Source: Agromyces mediolanus (GTDB taxonomy: Bacteria; Actinomycetota; Actinomycetes; Actinomycetales; Microbacteriaceae). From it: 64,000 nucleotides of DNA. Both the position numbers and the translations under genes were made by a program. Of the stretch, positions 7,806 through 15,917 are shown piece after piece (within the stretch, counting starts at the first letter, position 1; the number at the start of each line of letters is the position of its first letter). The stretch lies in the NCBI RefSeq assembly GCF_014648575.1, contig NZ_BMRJ01000001.1, positions 949,422 through 1,013,421 of the forward strand, written 5' to 3'. The notes under the pieces are model-generated. The model was not told the DNA's origin. It saw only the letters and a list, made by a program, of their open reading frames with translations, and ran no database searches.

Positions 7806-7849
7806 CGGTCGCGGAGATCCGGACCGGAAGGAAAGGGTCTCCGCGACCG
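7806..7849 (+). terminator. hairpin after the propeller-type M23 gene
   Basis: A 12-bp perfect stem (CGGTCGCGGAGA with its complement) with a 20-nt loop starts 5 nt after the stop codon. No U tract follows. It separates the lysin from tRNA-Gly. Confidence 0.65.
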
Positions 7850-7904
7850 CCGTCTGCCTCGGTTCCGCGGCCGAAAGGCTGCTGAACGTGTACGCGGACT
7901 ATCG

Positions 7905-7978
7905 TGGAGCCGAAGACGGGAATCGAACCCGCGCTGTCTGCTTGGGAAGCAGAAGTTCTACCATTGAACTACTTCGGC
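7905..7978 (-). tRNA. tRNA-Gly (anticodon CCC)
   Basis: Read on the minus strand the gene folds into a full cloverleaf. The acceptor stem is GCCGAAG/CTTCGGC, the D-arm is GTTCAATGGTAGAAC, and the anticodon stem TCTGC/GCAGA carries the loop TTCCCAA with anticodon CCC. The T-arm contains GGGTTCGATTCCC. The 3' CCA is encoded (positions 7905-7907 read in reverse). Its 3' end faces the lysin pair, the side on which phage-type elements normally insert. Confidence 0.95.
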
Positions 7979-8030
7979 GTGCGACATCCTGCGACGTCAC
8001 GGAGACCATCGTAGCAACTAGGCTGGGCGC

Positions 8031-8636
8031 GTGCTGCTCTCCGATCGCGACATCCGTGCCGAACTCGAACGCGAGCGCATCGGCATCGAGCCGTCCGACC
8101 CGGCCATGCTCCAGCCGTCGAGCGTCGACGTGCGGCTCGACCGGTACTTCCGGCTGTTCGACAACCACAAGTATCCCTTCATCGATCCCGCCGAGGACCA
8201 GCCGGAGCTCACCCGTCTCATCGAGGTGAAGCCCGACGAGCCGTTCATCCTGCACCCCGGCGAGTTCGTGCTCGGCTCCACCTACGAGCAGGTCACGCTG
8301 CCCGACGACATCGCCGCCCGGCTCGAGGGCAAGAGCTCGCTCGGCCGCCTCGGTCTGCTGACCCACTCGACGGCGGGGTTCATCGACCCGGGGTTCACCG
8401 GTCACGTGACCCTCGAGCTCTCGAACGTCGCGACGCTGCCGATCAAGCTCTGGCCGGGCATGAAGATCGGTCAGCTCTGCTTCTTCCGGCTCACCTCGCC
8501 CGCCGAGCGGCCGTACGGCTCCGCCGACTACGCGAGCCGCTACCAGGGCCAGCGCGGGCCGACCGCCTCGCGCTCGTTCCAGAACTTCCACCACACCGAC
8601 GTCGGCGCGAGCGAGGCGGGCGCGCGCGGCAACTAG
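8031..8636 (+). CDS. dcd: dCTP deaminase
   Basis: The product is 201 aa. [53 protein letters not shown] and [12 protein letters not shown] are the standard Dcd blocks, including the catalytic Glu in TLEL. The trimer deaminates dCTP to dUTP; mycobacterial homologues go on to dUMP (bifunctional type), which cannot be decided here. The GTG start has no Shine-Dalgarno sequence, but TAGGCT sits about 7 nt upstream, so the mRNA is probably leaderless. Confidence 0.95.
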   Translation: MLLSDRDIRAELERERIGIEPSDPAMLQPSSVDVRLDRYFRLFDNHKYPFIDPAEDQPELTRLIEVKPDEPFILHPGEFVLGSTYEQVTLPDDIAARLEGKSSLGRLGLLTHSTAGFIDPGFTGHVTLELSNVATLPIKLWPGMKIGQLCFFRLTSPAERPYGSADYASRYQGQRGPTASRSFQNFHHTDVGASEAGARGN

Positions 8637-8662
8637 CGCGCGGCGCAGCTCGAGCACCACGA

Positions 8663-8680
8663 CCCCGCCGAACGGCGGGG
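8663..8680 (+). terminator. short GC hairpin after dcd
   Basis: CCCCGCC-GAAC-GGCGGGG forms a 7-bp perfect stem with a tetraloop, 26 nt past the dcd stop. There is no U tract. It is a plausible but weak terminator. Confidence 0.45.
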
Positions 8681-8785
8681 ATCGAGCCGCGGATCCGCCG
8701 CGCTCGGCGGGTGCCGGCGGCGCCCACGAGCGGGGAGCATGGCGGCACGCGCCACGATGGAGTGGCCCCGGACGATGGAGTACCG

Positions 8786-9763
8786 ATGACCGACATCCTT
8801 TCCCGACCGCCGTTCGATCCCGAGCTCGAAGCGGCGCTCACCGTGCTCGGCGACCAGCTGCCCTCGACGATCACTCCCGAGTTCATCCCCGTGATGCGGC
8901 AGGGGCAGTCCGGCCCGGTCGTGTTCGACCAGCTCGCGCCGCTCCTCGCCGAGTACGAGCTCGAGACCCGTGAAGTGATCATCCCGGGGCACGGCGGCGA
9001 CGAGATCGCCGTGTCGATCGTGTCTCGCCGCGGCCGCACCGGCACCGGACCGGGCATCTTCCACACCCACGGCGGCGGCATGATCGTCGGCGACCGCTGG
9101 GTCGGCGTCGCGAGCTTCGTCGAGTGGATCGCCCGCTACGACGCCGTGCTCGTGACCGTCGAGTACCGGCTCGCCCCCGAATTCCCCGACCCGTACCCCG
9201 TCGAGGACTGCTACGCCGGCCTCGTCTGGACCGCCGAGCACGCGGCCGAGCTCGGCATCGACCCCGACCGCATCCTCATCGCCGGCGCGAGCGCGGGCGG
9301 CGGGCTCGCGGCCGGCACCGCGCTGCTCGCGCGCGACCGCAGCGGCCCGGCGCTGCTCGGTCAGCTGCTCATCTGCCCGATGCTCGACGACCGCGACGTC
9401 ACGGTGTCGACGAAGCAGATCGACGGCGTCGGCGTGTGGGACCGCGGCTCGAACGTCACCGGCTGGTCCGCTCTGCTCGGCGAGCGGCGCGGGACGCCGG
9501 ATGTCTCGATCTACGCCTCGCCCGCGCGCGCAACCGACCTCTCCGGCCTGCCCCCGGCGTACATCGACTGCGGCAGCGCCGAGGTGTTCCGCGACGAGGA
9601 TGTCGCGTACGCGACGAAGCTGTGGGAGGCGGGCGTCCAGGCGGAGCTGCACGTGTGGGCCGGCGGCTTCCACGGCTTCGATCTGCTCGCCCCGCAGGCC
9701 GCCGTGTCGCAGGCCTCCACGGCCGCGCGCGACAACTGGGTCTCCCGCCTGCTCGGCGACTGA
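8786..9763 (+). CDS. HSL-type alpha/beta-hydrolase (esterase/lipase family)
   Basis: The product is 325 aa. The oxyanion motif HTHGGGMIVGDR and the nucleophile elbow GASAGGG identify a hormone-sensitive-lipase family (family IV) esterase. The acid is probably the Asp near DCGSAEVFRDED and the base the His in GGFHGFDLL. GGAG lies 5 nt before the ATG. No signal peptide is seen, so it is cytoplasmic. The substrate is unknown, probably a short-chain ester. Confidence 0.9.
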   Translation: MTDILSRPPFDPELEAALTVLGDQLPSTITPEFIPVMRQGQSGPVVFDQLAPLLAEYELETREVIIPGHGGDEIAVSIVSRRGRTGTGPGIFHTHGGGMIVGDRWVGVASFVEWIARYDAVLVTVEYRLAPEFPDPYPVEDCYAGLVWTAEHAAELGIDPDRILIAGASAGGGLAAGTALLARDRSGPALLGQLLICPMLDDRDVTVSTKQIDGVGVWDRGSNVTGWSALLGERRGTPDVSIYASPARATDLSGLPPAYIDCGSAEVFRDEDVAYATKLWEAGVQAELHVWAGGFHGFDLLAPQAAVSQASTAARDNWVSRLLGD

Positions 9764-9869
9764 TCCCTGAACGCTTCCGTCGCCGCGGCCGGCACCGCCT
9801 GCCTTCCGCCGCGGCGGCGGAGCACCACCCGCACCGGGATATCGTGGTCGCCAGAGCTTGGAGCGCACC

Positions 9870-10889
9870 ATGCAGGAACTCGTCGGGCGGCTCACTGCCC
9901 TCGACCCCGAGGCGAGTGAGACCCTCAAGGTCGTCACCTACTTCGACGCGCTCGTCGCCGCGGGCGTCGGCGCCGAGGCACTGCTGCGCGGGGCTGCGGC
10001 GCTGAGCGGGGCGCCGGTCGGCTTCCTCGGCTCGGCGCGCCGGCTCCGCGTGGGACAGGACGGCGGGCGGCTGCCGAGCCCCGTCGCCCCGCCCGCGGGC
10101 GCTCGGCTCCGCACGGTCGGCGAGGGCTCCGTGTGCTGGCTCGAGCGCAGCGGAGACGCCCACGCGAACGACGCGATGGTGCTCGAGCGGCTCGCCATCG
10201 CCCTCGGCATCTCGGAGGCCCGCCGCGCGGCCGGCGGCTCGGGCCTCGCCGGCGTGGTCGAGATCGCCGTGAACCCGCATGCCACCGCCGAGGAGCGCGG
10301 GGCCGCGCTCGCCCGGCTCCAGCTCGACGCGGAGCCGCGGGTGCGCGCGATCGCCGCACCGCACGATGCGAAGGCGCCGACGGATGCCCCGAGCGCCGTC
10401 GTCGCGACCCGCCACGGGCTCGTGCGCGCCGTGCTGCGGCGGGCGACGGAGGACGGACCGGCGGGCACGGAGCCGACGCAGCTCGGCCTCGGTCTCGCAC
10501 TGCCGCCCGAGCGCCTCCCGGAGTCGTGGGCCTCGGCGCTCGTCGCGCTCCGGCTCGCCGACGACGCCCGACCGCTCGTCGACGCCGAGGAGCTCGGCGG
10601 GCTGCTGCTGCTCGCCGAGGCGGCCGATGCCCGGCCCGAGCCGCACCCGGACGCCGTCGCGCTCGCCGCACTGGACGCCCGGGCGCTCGCCCTGCTCGAC
10701 GCGCTCGCCGAGACCGGGAGCGTGCGCGGGGCGGCGGCGCGCTGCGGCATCCACCACTCCACGGTGCAGGAGCGGCTGCTCGTGCTCGGCCGTCGGCTCG
10801 GCTACGACCCGCACTCGCCGCAGGGGCGCACGCGCTACGCGATCGCCCGCGTGCTCGTCACGCTGTCGGTCGTGCCGAGCTCGCGCTGA
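9870..10889 (+). CDS. PucR/CdaR-like helix-turn-helix regulator
   Basis: The product is 339 aa. The C-terminus has an HTH of the PucR/CdaR C-terminal type: ALLDALAETGSVRGAAARCGIHHSTVQERLLVLGRRLGYDP, followed by GRTRYAIARVLV. The N-terminal 250 residues show no clear enzyme motif and may be a GAF-like sensor. GGAG precedes the ATG. The gene's last 32 bp overlap the convergent alpha/beta-hydrolase gene. The regulated genes are unknown; it lies downstream of the HSL-type esterase and may control it. Confidence 0.75.
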   Translation: MQELVGRLTALDPEASETLKVVTYFDALVAAGVGAEALLRGAAALSGAPVGFLGSARRLRVGQDGGRLPSPVAPPAGARLRTVGEGSVCWLERSGDAHANDAMVLERLAIALGISEARRAAGGSGLAGVVEIAVNPHATAEERGAALARLQLDAEPRVRAIAAPHDAKAPTDAPSAVVATRHGLVRAVLRRATEDGPAGTEPTQLGLGLALPPERLPESWASALVALRLADDARPLVDAEELGGLLLLAEAADARPEPHPDAVALAALDARALALLDALAETGSVRGAAARCGIHHSTVQERLLVLGRRLGYDPHSPQGRTRYAIARVLVTLSVVPSSR

Positions 10890-11778
10890 CGGGCGCGAGC
10901 GCGTCGACGCCCGCGAGACCGCGGAGCGCGAAGGCGGCGACGGCGTCGAGCGTCGCGTCGTGGCCGAGTACCCGAGTGTGGCCGGAGCCGGTGACGACGA
11001 CCGCGCGGGCGCGCTCGTCGTGCGCAGCGCGCAGGCGCTCGCTCTCGCTCACCGGCACCTCGCGGTCGGCGGCGTCGTGCACGAGCAGCAGCGGCACCGG
11101 CGCGGGGATCGGGTGCGCCACACGGTCGAAGCGACGCCACACCTCCACGGGGTCGAGGCCCGGCGCGACGCGGTGGATGAACGCCGTGGCGAGCTCGGCG
11201 GCGGCCCGATCGCCCAGCCGGAGGGCTCCGGCGAAGACGTTCGTGGTGACCGCCGCGTCGCCGACGCTCGCGATGGCGACGACCCCGCCCGCGCTCGTGC
11301 CCTCGGCGACGGCGGTCATCGCGGCGAGGCCGCCGAGCGAGTGACCGACGATCGCGCTGAAGCGCCCGTGCCGCTGCTGCAGGGCCTCGATCGCGGCGAT
11401 CCAGTCGCGGATGTCGGCGCGGCGCCCGGGGGAGTCGCCGTGCGCGGGGGCGTCGAAGGCGATGACGCGGAAGCCCTCCGAGCGGAGTTCGCGCACGAGC
11501 GGGGCGAACTGGCTCGCGCGACCGCGCCAGCCGTGCACGAGCAGCACGGTCTGCGCGCCCGAGCCCCACTCGTAGCTCACGAGTTCGTGGCCAGCGGCGG
11601 TGAACGAGCTGCGCCTGGCGCTGTCGTGGATCGCCCGTTCGCGCGGCGAGACCGGGCGGCGCGGGCGCGTCGACGTGAAGAGTGGGAGCACGGCGCGCGC
11701 GGCGAGGCGCGGACTGCGCGGGGCGGCGGCGCGGGCGATGGCGATGCGGGCGGCGACGGACGCGGGGAGCTTCGGCAT
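10858..11778 (-). CDS. alpha/beta-hydrolase
   Basis: The product is 306 aa. LLVHGWRGRASQF forms the oxyanion loop and VGHSLGGLAAM the nucleophile elbow; the acid is likely in VHDAADREVP and the base His in GSGHTRVLGHD. The N-terminal 50 basic residues are an extension before the hydrolase core. The gene is transcribed away from the TetR gene at 11870, with two operator-like palindromes between them, so TetR probably represses it. The substrate is unknown. Confidence 0.88.
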   Translation of the reverse strand: MPKLPASVAARIAIARAAAPRSPRLAARAVLPLFTSTRPRRPVSPRERAIHDSARRSSFTAAGHELVSYEWGSGAQTVLLVHGWRGRASQFAPLVRELRSEGFRVIAFDAPAHGDSPGRRADIRDWIAAIEALQQRHGRFSAIVGHSLGGLAAMTAVAEGTSAGGVVAIASVGDAAVTTNVFAGALRLGDRAAAELATAFIHRVAPGLDPVEVWRRFDRVAHPIPAPVPLLLVHDAADREVPVSESERLRAAHDERARAVVVTGSGHTRVLGHDATLDAVAAFALRGLAGVDALAPVSASSARPTA

Positions 11779-11805
11779 GACGGCCTCCGGATGGCGGGCA
11801 ATGAA

Positions 11806-11823
11806 TACGAACGATCGTACGGG
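11806..11823. promoter_or_regulatory. degenerate TetR operator copy
   Basis: TACGAACGATCGTACGGG carries the same central ACGATCGT as the perfect palindrome at 11828-11849 and matches most of its flanks. It lies next to the hydrolase start. It is probably a second, weaker site for the same regulator. Confidence 0.5.
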
Positions 11824-11827
11824 TTAC

Positions 11828-11849
11828 TTTACGCACGATCGTGCGTAAA
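11828..11849. promoter_or_regulatory. perfect 22-bp palindrome, probable TetR operator
   Basis: The left arm TTTACGCACGA is followed directly by its exact reverse complement. It lies 20 bp before the TetR start and 50 bp before the divergent hydrolase start, the usual place for a TetR-family autoregulatory operator. Confidence 0.7.
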
Positions 11850-11869
11850 ATCGAGTGGAGGAGGCGAGC

Positions 11870-12550
11870 ATGCAGCAGCAGACGGCGATCGACGGGCGTC
11901 GCGCCCGCGGGGATGCCTCGCGCCGGACGGTGCTGGCGCAGGCCGTCGACCTCGCCTCGGTCGAGGGGCTCGACCAGCTCTCCATCGCCCGCATCGCGGA
12001 GGCGGCCGGCGTCGGCAAGTCGAGTGTCGCGACCCTCTTCGGCGGCAAGGAGCGGCTCCAGCTCGCGACGGTCGAGACCGCGAGCGCACGCTTCGCCGCC
12101 ACGGTCATCGCCCCCGCGCGGGTGCATCCCCGAGGAGTGCGCCGGCTCGTCGCCCTGCTCGACCGGGTCGTCGCCTACTCGCAGGACCGGGTGTTCCCGG
12201 GCGGCTGCTTCTTCTCGGCGGCCGCGGCCGACTTCCACGCCAAGCCGGGCCAGGTGCGCGACGCCGTCGCCGCGCAGCTCGACGACTGGCTCGGCTACCT
12301 CGCGCTCACCGCGCGCTTCGCCGCCGAGCGCGGGGAGCTGCCGGGCCTCGACCCCGCCGGAGACGAGCCCGAGCAGCTCGCCTTCGAGATTCAGGGCACC
12401 TTCGAGCTGATGAACCTCCTCGCCGTCATCCGCGACGACGAGCTGCCCTACCTGCGCGCCCGCCGCGCCTACCGGGCCCGACTGCTCGCCCTCGGGGTGC
12501 CCGCCGAGCTCGCCGAGCGCGTCCTGGAGCCCGGCGCCGCCCTGCGCTGA
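11870..12550 (+). CDS. TetR-family transcriptional regulator
   Basis: The product is 226 aa. The N-terminal HTH reads RTVLAQAVDLASVEGLDQLS, then IARIAEAAGVGKSSVATLFG and GKERLQLATVE. The C-terminal half is an all-helical ligand domain of the TetR_C type (FPGGCFFSAAAADFHAKPGQVRD). GGAGGAGG lies 5 nt before the ATG; a longer in-frame start would include this site and is unlikely. It is divergent from the alpha/beta-hydrolase and probably represses both genes through the palindromes between them. Confidence 0.92.
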   Translation: MQQQTAIDGRRARGDASRRTVLAQAVDLASVEGLDQLSIARIAEAAGVGKSSVATLFGGKERLQLATVETASARFAATVIAPARVHPRGVRRLVALLDRVVAYSQDRVFPGGCFFSAAAADFHAKPGQVRDAVAAQLDDWLGYLALTARFAAERGELPGLDPAGDEPEQLAFEIQGTFELMNLLAVIRDDELPYLRARRAYRARLLALGVPAELAERVLEPGAALR

Positions 12551-12741
12551 GCGGTCGCCCTGCTCCCCGGCTGGTCGCGGCCGCTGACGTCGCACAAACG
12601 GCGCTCCGGGGCCGGGCGAAAGAGTGAACTGCGCGACTCCACGATGCGAAGTCGCGCACACGGCTCCTGGCGGGGCCGCGGAAGCGCCGTTCGCGCGACT
12701 TCGTGAGGCGGCGGGCGGCGGGCGGCGGGCGGACGCGACGA

Positions 12742-12769
12742 AGCGCCGGCCCCGTTCGGGACCGGCGCT
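12742..12769 (-). terminator. hairpin after the His-rich MarR-like gene
   Basis: AGCGCCGG and CCGGCGCT plus an inner CCC/GGG with one mismatch close over the loop GTTC. It lies 36 nt beyond the leftward gene's stop. The rest of 12551-12804 shows no gene that I can support. Confidence 0.65.
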
Positions 12770-12804
12770 CCGGGATGGATGCCTCGGCGGGGCCGAGGCG
12801 CGGT

Positions 12805-13539
12805 TCAGCGGTGCAGGTGCACGTGCACCTCGAGCTGCTCGCGTCGCAGACCACGACCGTGTCCGCGACCGCCGTGGCGCTCGTCGCGTCCGTGGCGTTC
12901 GCCGTGCCCGACGTGCGACTCGTGACCGCAGGGCTCGTGGCTCGAGCCGGGCCGGCGGCGCCCGCCGCGTGACTCGCGGTGCCACTCGGGCCCGCCGTCG
13001 CGCTCGTGGCCGAAGCCTCGGCCGTGGCGCTCGCCGCGGAGGCCGTGCTCGTGCGGGAAGCCCCCGCGCTCGCCGTGGAAGCGGCGGCCGCCGCGACGGC
13101 CTCGGGGCATCGGCTGCGACTCGTCCCAGCCGAGCTCGCGGGCGATCGCCTCGAGCGTGCGGAGCGTGGTCGCGAAGTCCTCGTCAGAGACCGCGCCGGC
13201 GACCCGCTCGCGGAATCCGTCGACGCGGGACTGCAGGCGCTCGCGCGCCGCGCGGCCCTCCTCGGTGAGCTCGCCGCGTTCGAGCCAACCGTGCTCGGCG
13301 AGCCGATGGGCGAGCTTCGGCCGCTCGGAGAGGCGGGCGGCGAGCCGCTCGTCCTCCGCGGCGCCGGCGTACAGGTTCAGTGCGCGCCAGTCGCGGCGGC
13401 TGAGGCCTTCGTCGGCGAAGAGCTCCGCCATCTCCTCGGAGAGGCGGCGGTCGACGAGCTTGAGCCAGAAGCCGAACGGGCGGGTGCCCGCCGTGGCCTC
13501 GGTCGGCTCGGGGGTGGGGTGATCTTCGTGGGTGGTCAT
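12805..13539 (-). CDS. MarR-like protein with long His/Gly/Arg-rich C-terminus
   Basis: The product is 244 aa. Residues about 20-150 resemble a MarR/winged-helix fold (FWLKLVDRRLSEEMAELFADEGLSRRDWRALN, then LTEEGRAARERL). Residues about 155-244 are low-complexity and rich in His, Gly and Arg (for example RGERHGRGFGHERDGGPEWH, ending HVHLHR), with about 20 histidines that could bind divalent metal. I start at MTTHEDH because AGAGAGGAA precedes it. It is divergent from a second MarR-like gene with an N-terminal His-rich stretch. The recognition helix is less clear than in the partner, so DNA binding is inferred. Confidence 0.75.
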   Translation of the reverse strand: MTTHEDHPTPEPTEATAGTRPFGFWLKLVDRRLSEEMAELFADEGLSRRDWRALNLYAGAAEDERLAARLSERPKLAHRLAEHGWLERGELTEEGRAARERLQSRVDGFRERVAGAVSDEDFATTLRTLEAIARELGWDESQPMPRGRRGGRRFHGERGGFPHEHGLRGERHGRGFGHERDGGPEWHRESRGGRRRPGSSHEPCGHESHVGHGERHGRDERHGGRGHGRGLRREQLEVHVHLHR

Positions 13540-13606
13540 GGTGTTCCTCTCTCGGTGGCCCGCCTCGGCGGGTCCCGGCGCGCGGTGCGCGGTGTTTCGA
13601 CATTGC

Positions 13607-13620
13607 ATGTCTTATGACAT
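13607..13620. promoter_or_regulatory. inverted repeat ATGTC-TTAT-GACAT between the MarR pair
   Basis: A 5-bp-arm inverted repeat lies in the AT-rich 102-bp gap between the two MarR-like genes, in a stretch where ATGTC/GACAT recurs five times. It is a probable operator for one or both regulators. Confidence 0.5.
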
Positions 13621-13633
13621 GTATATGTACTAT

Positions 13634-13645
13634 GACATGTATGTC
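13634..13645. promoter_or_regulatory. inverted repeat GACAT-GT-ATGTC overlapping a start codon
   Basis: This second repeat covers the ATG of the rightward MarR-like gene. TACTAT at 13628-13633 is 7 nt before that ATG, so the rightward mRNA looks leaderless and a bound repressor would cover its promoter. Confidence 0.45.
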
Positions 13646-14273
13646 TGATCGTGGTCAAGGGGCTCCCAGCGAACGCTCGGCTTCGGACGATCCGGTGTCC
13701 CGCATCGAAGCGGCGCTCGGGGTGCTTCGCGGCGGGCCACGCGGCTTCGGTCCGCGCGGTGGCGGCCCGCAAGGCGGCGGCGGCCCCCACGGCGGCGACG
13801 AGGGCGTTGGGCGCCACCACGGCCGCGGCCCCCACGGCGGCGGGCACCACGGTCGGGGTCCCCACGGCGCCGGGCATCACGGCGATGCCGCGCCCGGCGA
13901 CCCCGAGCGCGGCGGCTGGCGCGGCCCCGGCGGTCGAGGCGGGCAGGCGGCGCTGCGCGTGCTCCACCTCTTGGACGAGCACGGCCCGGCCTCGGTCGGC
14001 GAGCTCGCCGAGCGCATCGGTGTCGATCAGCCCCGGGCGAGCCGTCTGGTCGCCGCCGCGGTCGCCGCGGGTCACGTGCGACGCGAGCCCGATCCGAACG
14101 ACGCGCGCCGGGCCATCCTCGTCATCACCGACAGCGGTCGCCAGGCGCTGCGATCCCTCCTCGGCCGCCGTCGCGGCGCGGTCGAGCGCGCGCTCGAGGG
14201 CTTCAGCGACGACGAGCGCGCGCAGTTCGCCGAGCTGTTCGCCCGCTTCGCCGAGGGCTGGCGCCGCGGTTGA
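13641..14273 (+). CDS. MarR-family regulator with His/Gly-rich N-terminus
   Basis: The product is 210 aa. Residues about 15-95 are a Gly/His/Pro-rich linker with repeated GRGPHGGGHHGRGPHGAGHH-like units. Residues about 100-205 are a standard MarR winged helix: LRVLHLLDEHGPASVGELAE, GVDQPRASRLVAAAVAAGHV, then RREPDPNDARRAILVIT. The ATG chosen lies 7 nt behind TACTAT, giving a leaderless mRNA; ATG at 13632 is the alternative. With the divergent His-rich partner it probably forms a metal-linked regulatory pair. No metal transporter is adjacent except the UMF1-type permease at 14283. Confidence 0.85.
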   Translation: MSDRGQGAPSERSASDDPVSRIEAALGVLRGGPRGFGPRGGGPQGGGGPHGGDEGVGRHHGRGPHGGGHHGRGPHGAGHHGDAAPGDPERGGWRGPGGRGGQAALRVLHLLDEHGPASVGELAERIGVDQPRASRLVAAAVAAGHVRREPDPNDARRAILVITDSGRQALRSLLGRRRGAVERALEGFSDDERAQFAELFARFAEGWRRG

Positions 14274-14282
14274 GCGCTGCGC

Positions 14283-15716
14283 TCAGTCCCGCGCGCTCCG
14301 CGTCGACTTCACCGGGATGAGCAGCGCGAGCCCGATCGCGATCACCAGGACGATGCCGAGGATGCCGAAATACGCCTGGTTGCCGCTGAGCGTCACGAAG
14401 ATCGCGAAGGCGGTGGGGGCGAGGAAGCTCACCGCCCGACCCGTCGTCGCGTAGAGGCCGAACACCTCGCCCTCGCGCCCGGCCGGGATGAGCCGCGCCA
14501 GGAAGGTGCGGCTGGCCGACTGGGCCGGGCCGACGAAGAGGCAGAGCGCGAGGCCCGCCGTCCAGAACACGAGCTGGCCGCCGTCGTGCAGGAAGAACAC
14601 GATCAGCCCGCTCACGACGAGTCCGACGAGCGCGACGACGATCACCGGCTTCGCGCCGAGCTTGTCGTCGAGCGCGCCGACCGCGATGGTCGAGATGCCG
14701 GCGACGACGTTCGCGGCGATGGCGAAGACGATGACCTCGCCCGCGGAGAAGCCGAAGACCGAGGCCGCGAGCACGCCGCCGAAGGTGAACACGCCGGCGA
14801 GCCCGTCGCGGAACACCGCGCTCGAGAGCAGGAACCACACCGTGTTGCGGTCCTCCTTCCAGAGCTTCGCGATGTCCCGGCCGAGGCGCCGGTAGGAGGC
14901 GAAGAAGCCCACTCGCTCGCGCCGCACCGCGGGTCCCCGGTACTCGGGCACGGCGAACAGCACCGGCAGGGCGAAGAGGCCGAACCAGAGGGCCGAGACG
15001 AGCATCGAGACGCGCACCGCGAGGCCGTCGTCGCCCGTCACGCCGAACCAGCCGACCTCGGGCTGGATGAAGCCGAAGTAGACGATGAGCAGCAGCACGA
15101 TGCCGCCGACGTAGCCCATGCCCCAGCCGAAGCCCGAGACCTTGCCGATGGAGCGCGGCGTCGAGACCTGCACGAGCATCGCGTTGTAGTTCACGCCTGC
15201 GAACTCGAAGAAGACGTTGCCCGCCGCGACGAGGAAGAGGCCGAGCAGCAGGTACTCCGGCGTCGGCAGCACGAAGAACATCGCGAGCGTGCAGGCGACG
15301 ACGAGGTACGTGTTGACCGCGAGCCAGAGCTTGCGCCGTCCGCTCGTGTCGGAGCGCTGCCCCGTGATCGGCGCGAGCAGCGCGATCAGCAGTCCGGCGA
15401 TGCCGAGCGCCCACCCCAGCTGCGCTTCGACCGTGCCGCTCGGGCCGAACGATTCGCTCGTGAGGTACACCGTGAAGACGAAGGTGGTGACGACGGCGTT
15501 GAACGCCGCCGAGCCCCAGTCCCAGAGCCCCCACGCGAGGATGCGCCCGCGCCGGGCTCCGGCCTCCGTGACCGCCTCCACCTGCTCCGTGCCGACGCCG
15601 ATGGTCGCCGCGGCGCCCTCCGCGGTCGTCATCGGGGCGGGCGGGAAGTTGCGGGGGCGCCGGTCGGCGGCGTCGCCGCCGCTGGGCTCGCCCTGCGGCG
15701 CGGTGGGGTCGGTCAT
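14283..15716 (-). CDS. UMF1/Atg22-like MFS transporter
   Basis: The product is 477 aa with about 12 predicted membrane segments beginning at residue about 60. WGLWDWGSAAFNAVVTTFVF near the first segment and GYVGGIVLLL match the UMF1 (Atg22-like) family, whose members are thought to export amino acids or other small solutes. A 55-residue polar N-terminus precedes the first segment, and MTTAEGAAATIG is a possible later start. GGGAG is upstream of the chosen ATG. It converges on the MarR gene with 9 nt between the stops. Confidence 0.88.
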   Translation of the reverse strand: MTDPTAPQGEPSGGDAADRRPRNFPPAPMTTAEGAAATIGVGTEQVEAVTEAGARRGRILAWGLWDWGSAAFNAVVTTFVFTVYLTSESFGPSGTVEAQLGWALGIAGLLIALLAPITGQRSDTSGRRKLWLAVNTYLVVACTLAMFFVLPTPEYLLLGLFLVAAGNVFFEFAGVNYNAMLVQVSTPRSIGKVSGFGWGMGYVGGIVLLLIVYFGFIQPEVGWFGVTGDDGLAVRVSMLVSALWFGLFALPVLFAVPEYRGPAVRRERVGFFASYRRLGRDIAKLWKEDRNTVWFLLSSAVFRDGLAGVFTFGGVLAASVFGFSAGEVIVFAIAANVVAGISTIAVGALDDKLGAKPVIVVALVGLVVSGLIVFFLHDGGQLVFWTAGLALCLFVGPAQSASRTFLARLIPAGREGEVFGLYATTGRAVSFLAPTAFAIFVTLSGNQAYFGILGIVLVIAIGLALLIPVKSTRSARD

Positions 15717-15917
15717 GGCGGCAGTCTCCCGAGATCCGGTGAACGGGTGGTGACGGCGCTCGTCCGGGGATCGGCGTCGATCGTCTGCACTGTATCGCGC
15801 GGGGCGAGCGATGCGCGCGGTTCGCCATGCCTGTCGCCCCGGCGCGGCGCGGTGCGTTGCGAGGCGGGGCGCCGGATGCCTCAGGGAACCCGCGCGACTG
15901 CGCTCCCCGTTCCTTCG

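Noticed and set aside
7905-7978. Possible attachment-site duplication of the tRNA-Gly 3' end on the far side of the lysin pair
   Set aside because: I looked for a second copy of CGAAGACGGGAATCGAACCC around 5430-5590 and saw none.
5585-8636. Complete prophage or tailocin at the lysin locus
   Set aside because: No structural, holin, integrase or replication genes are present; only the two lysins look phage-like.
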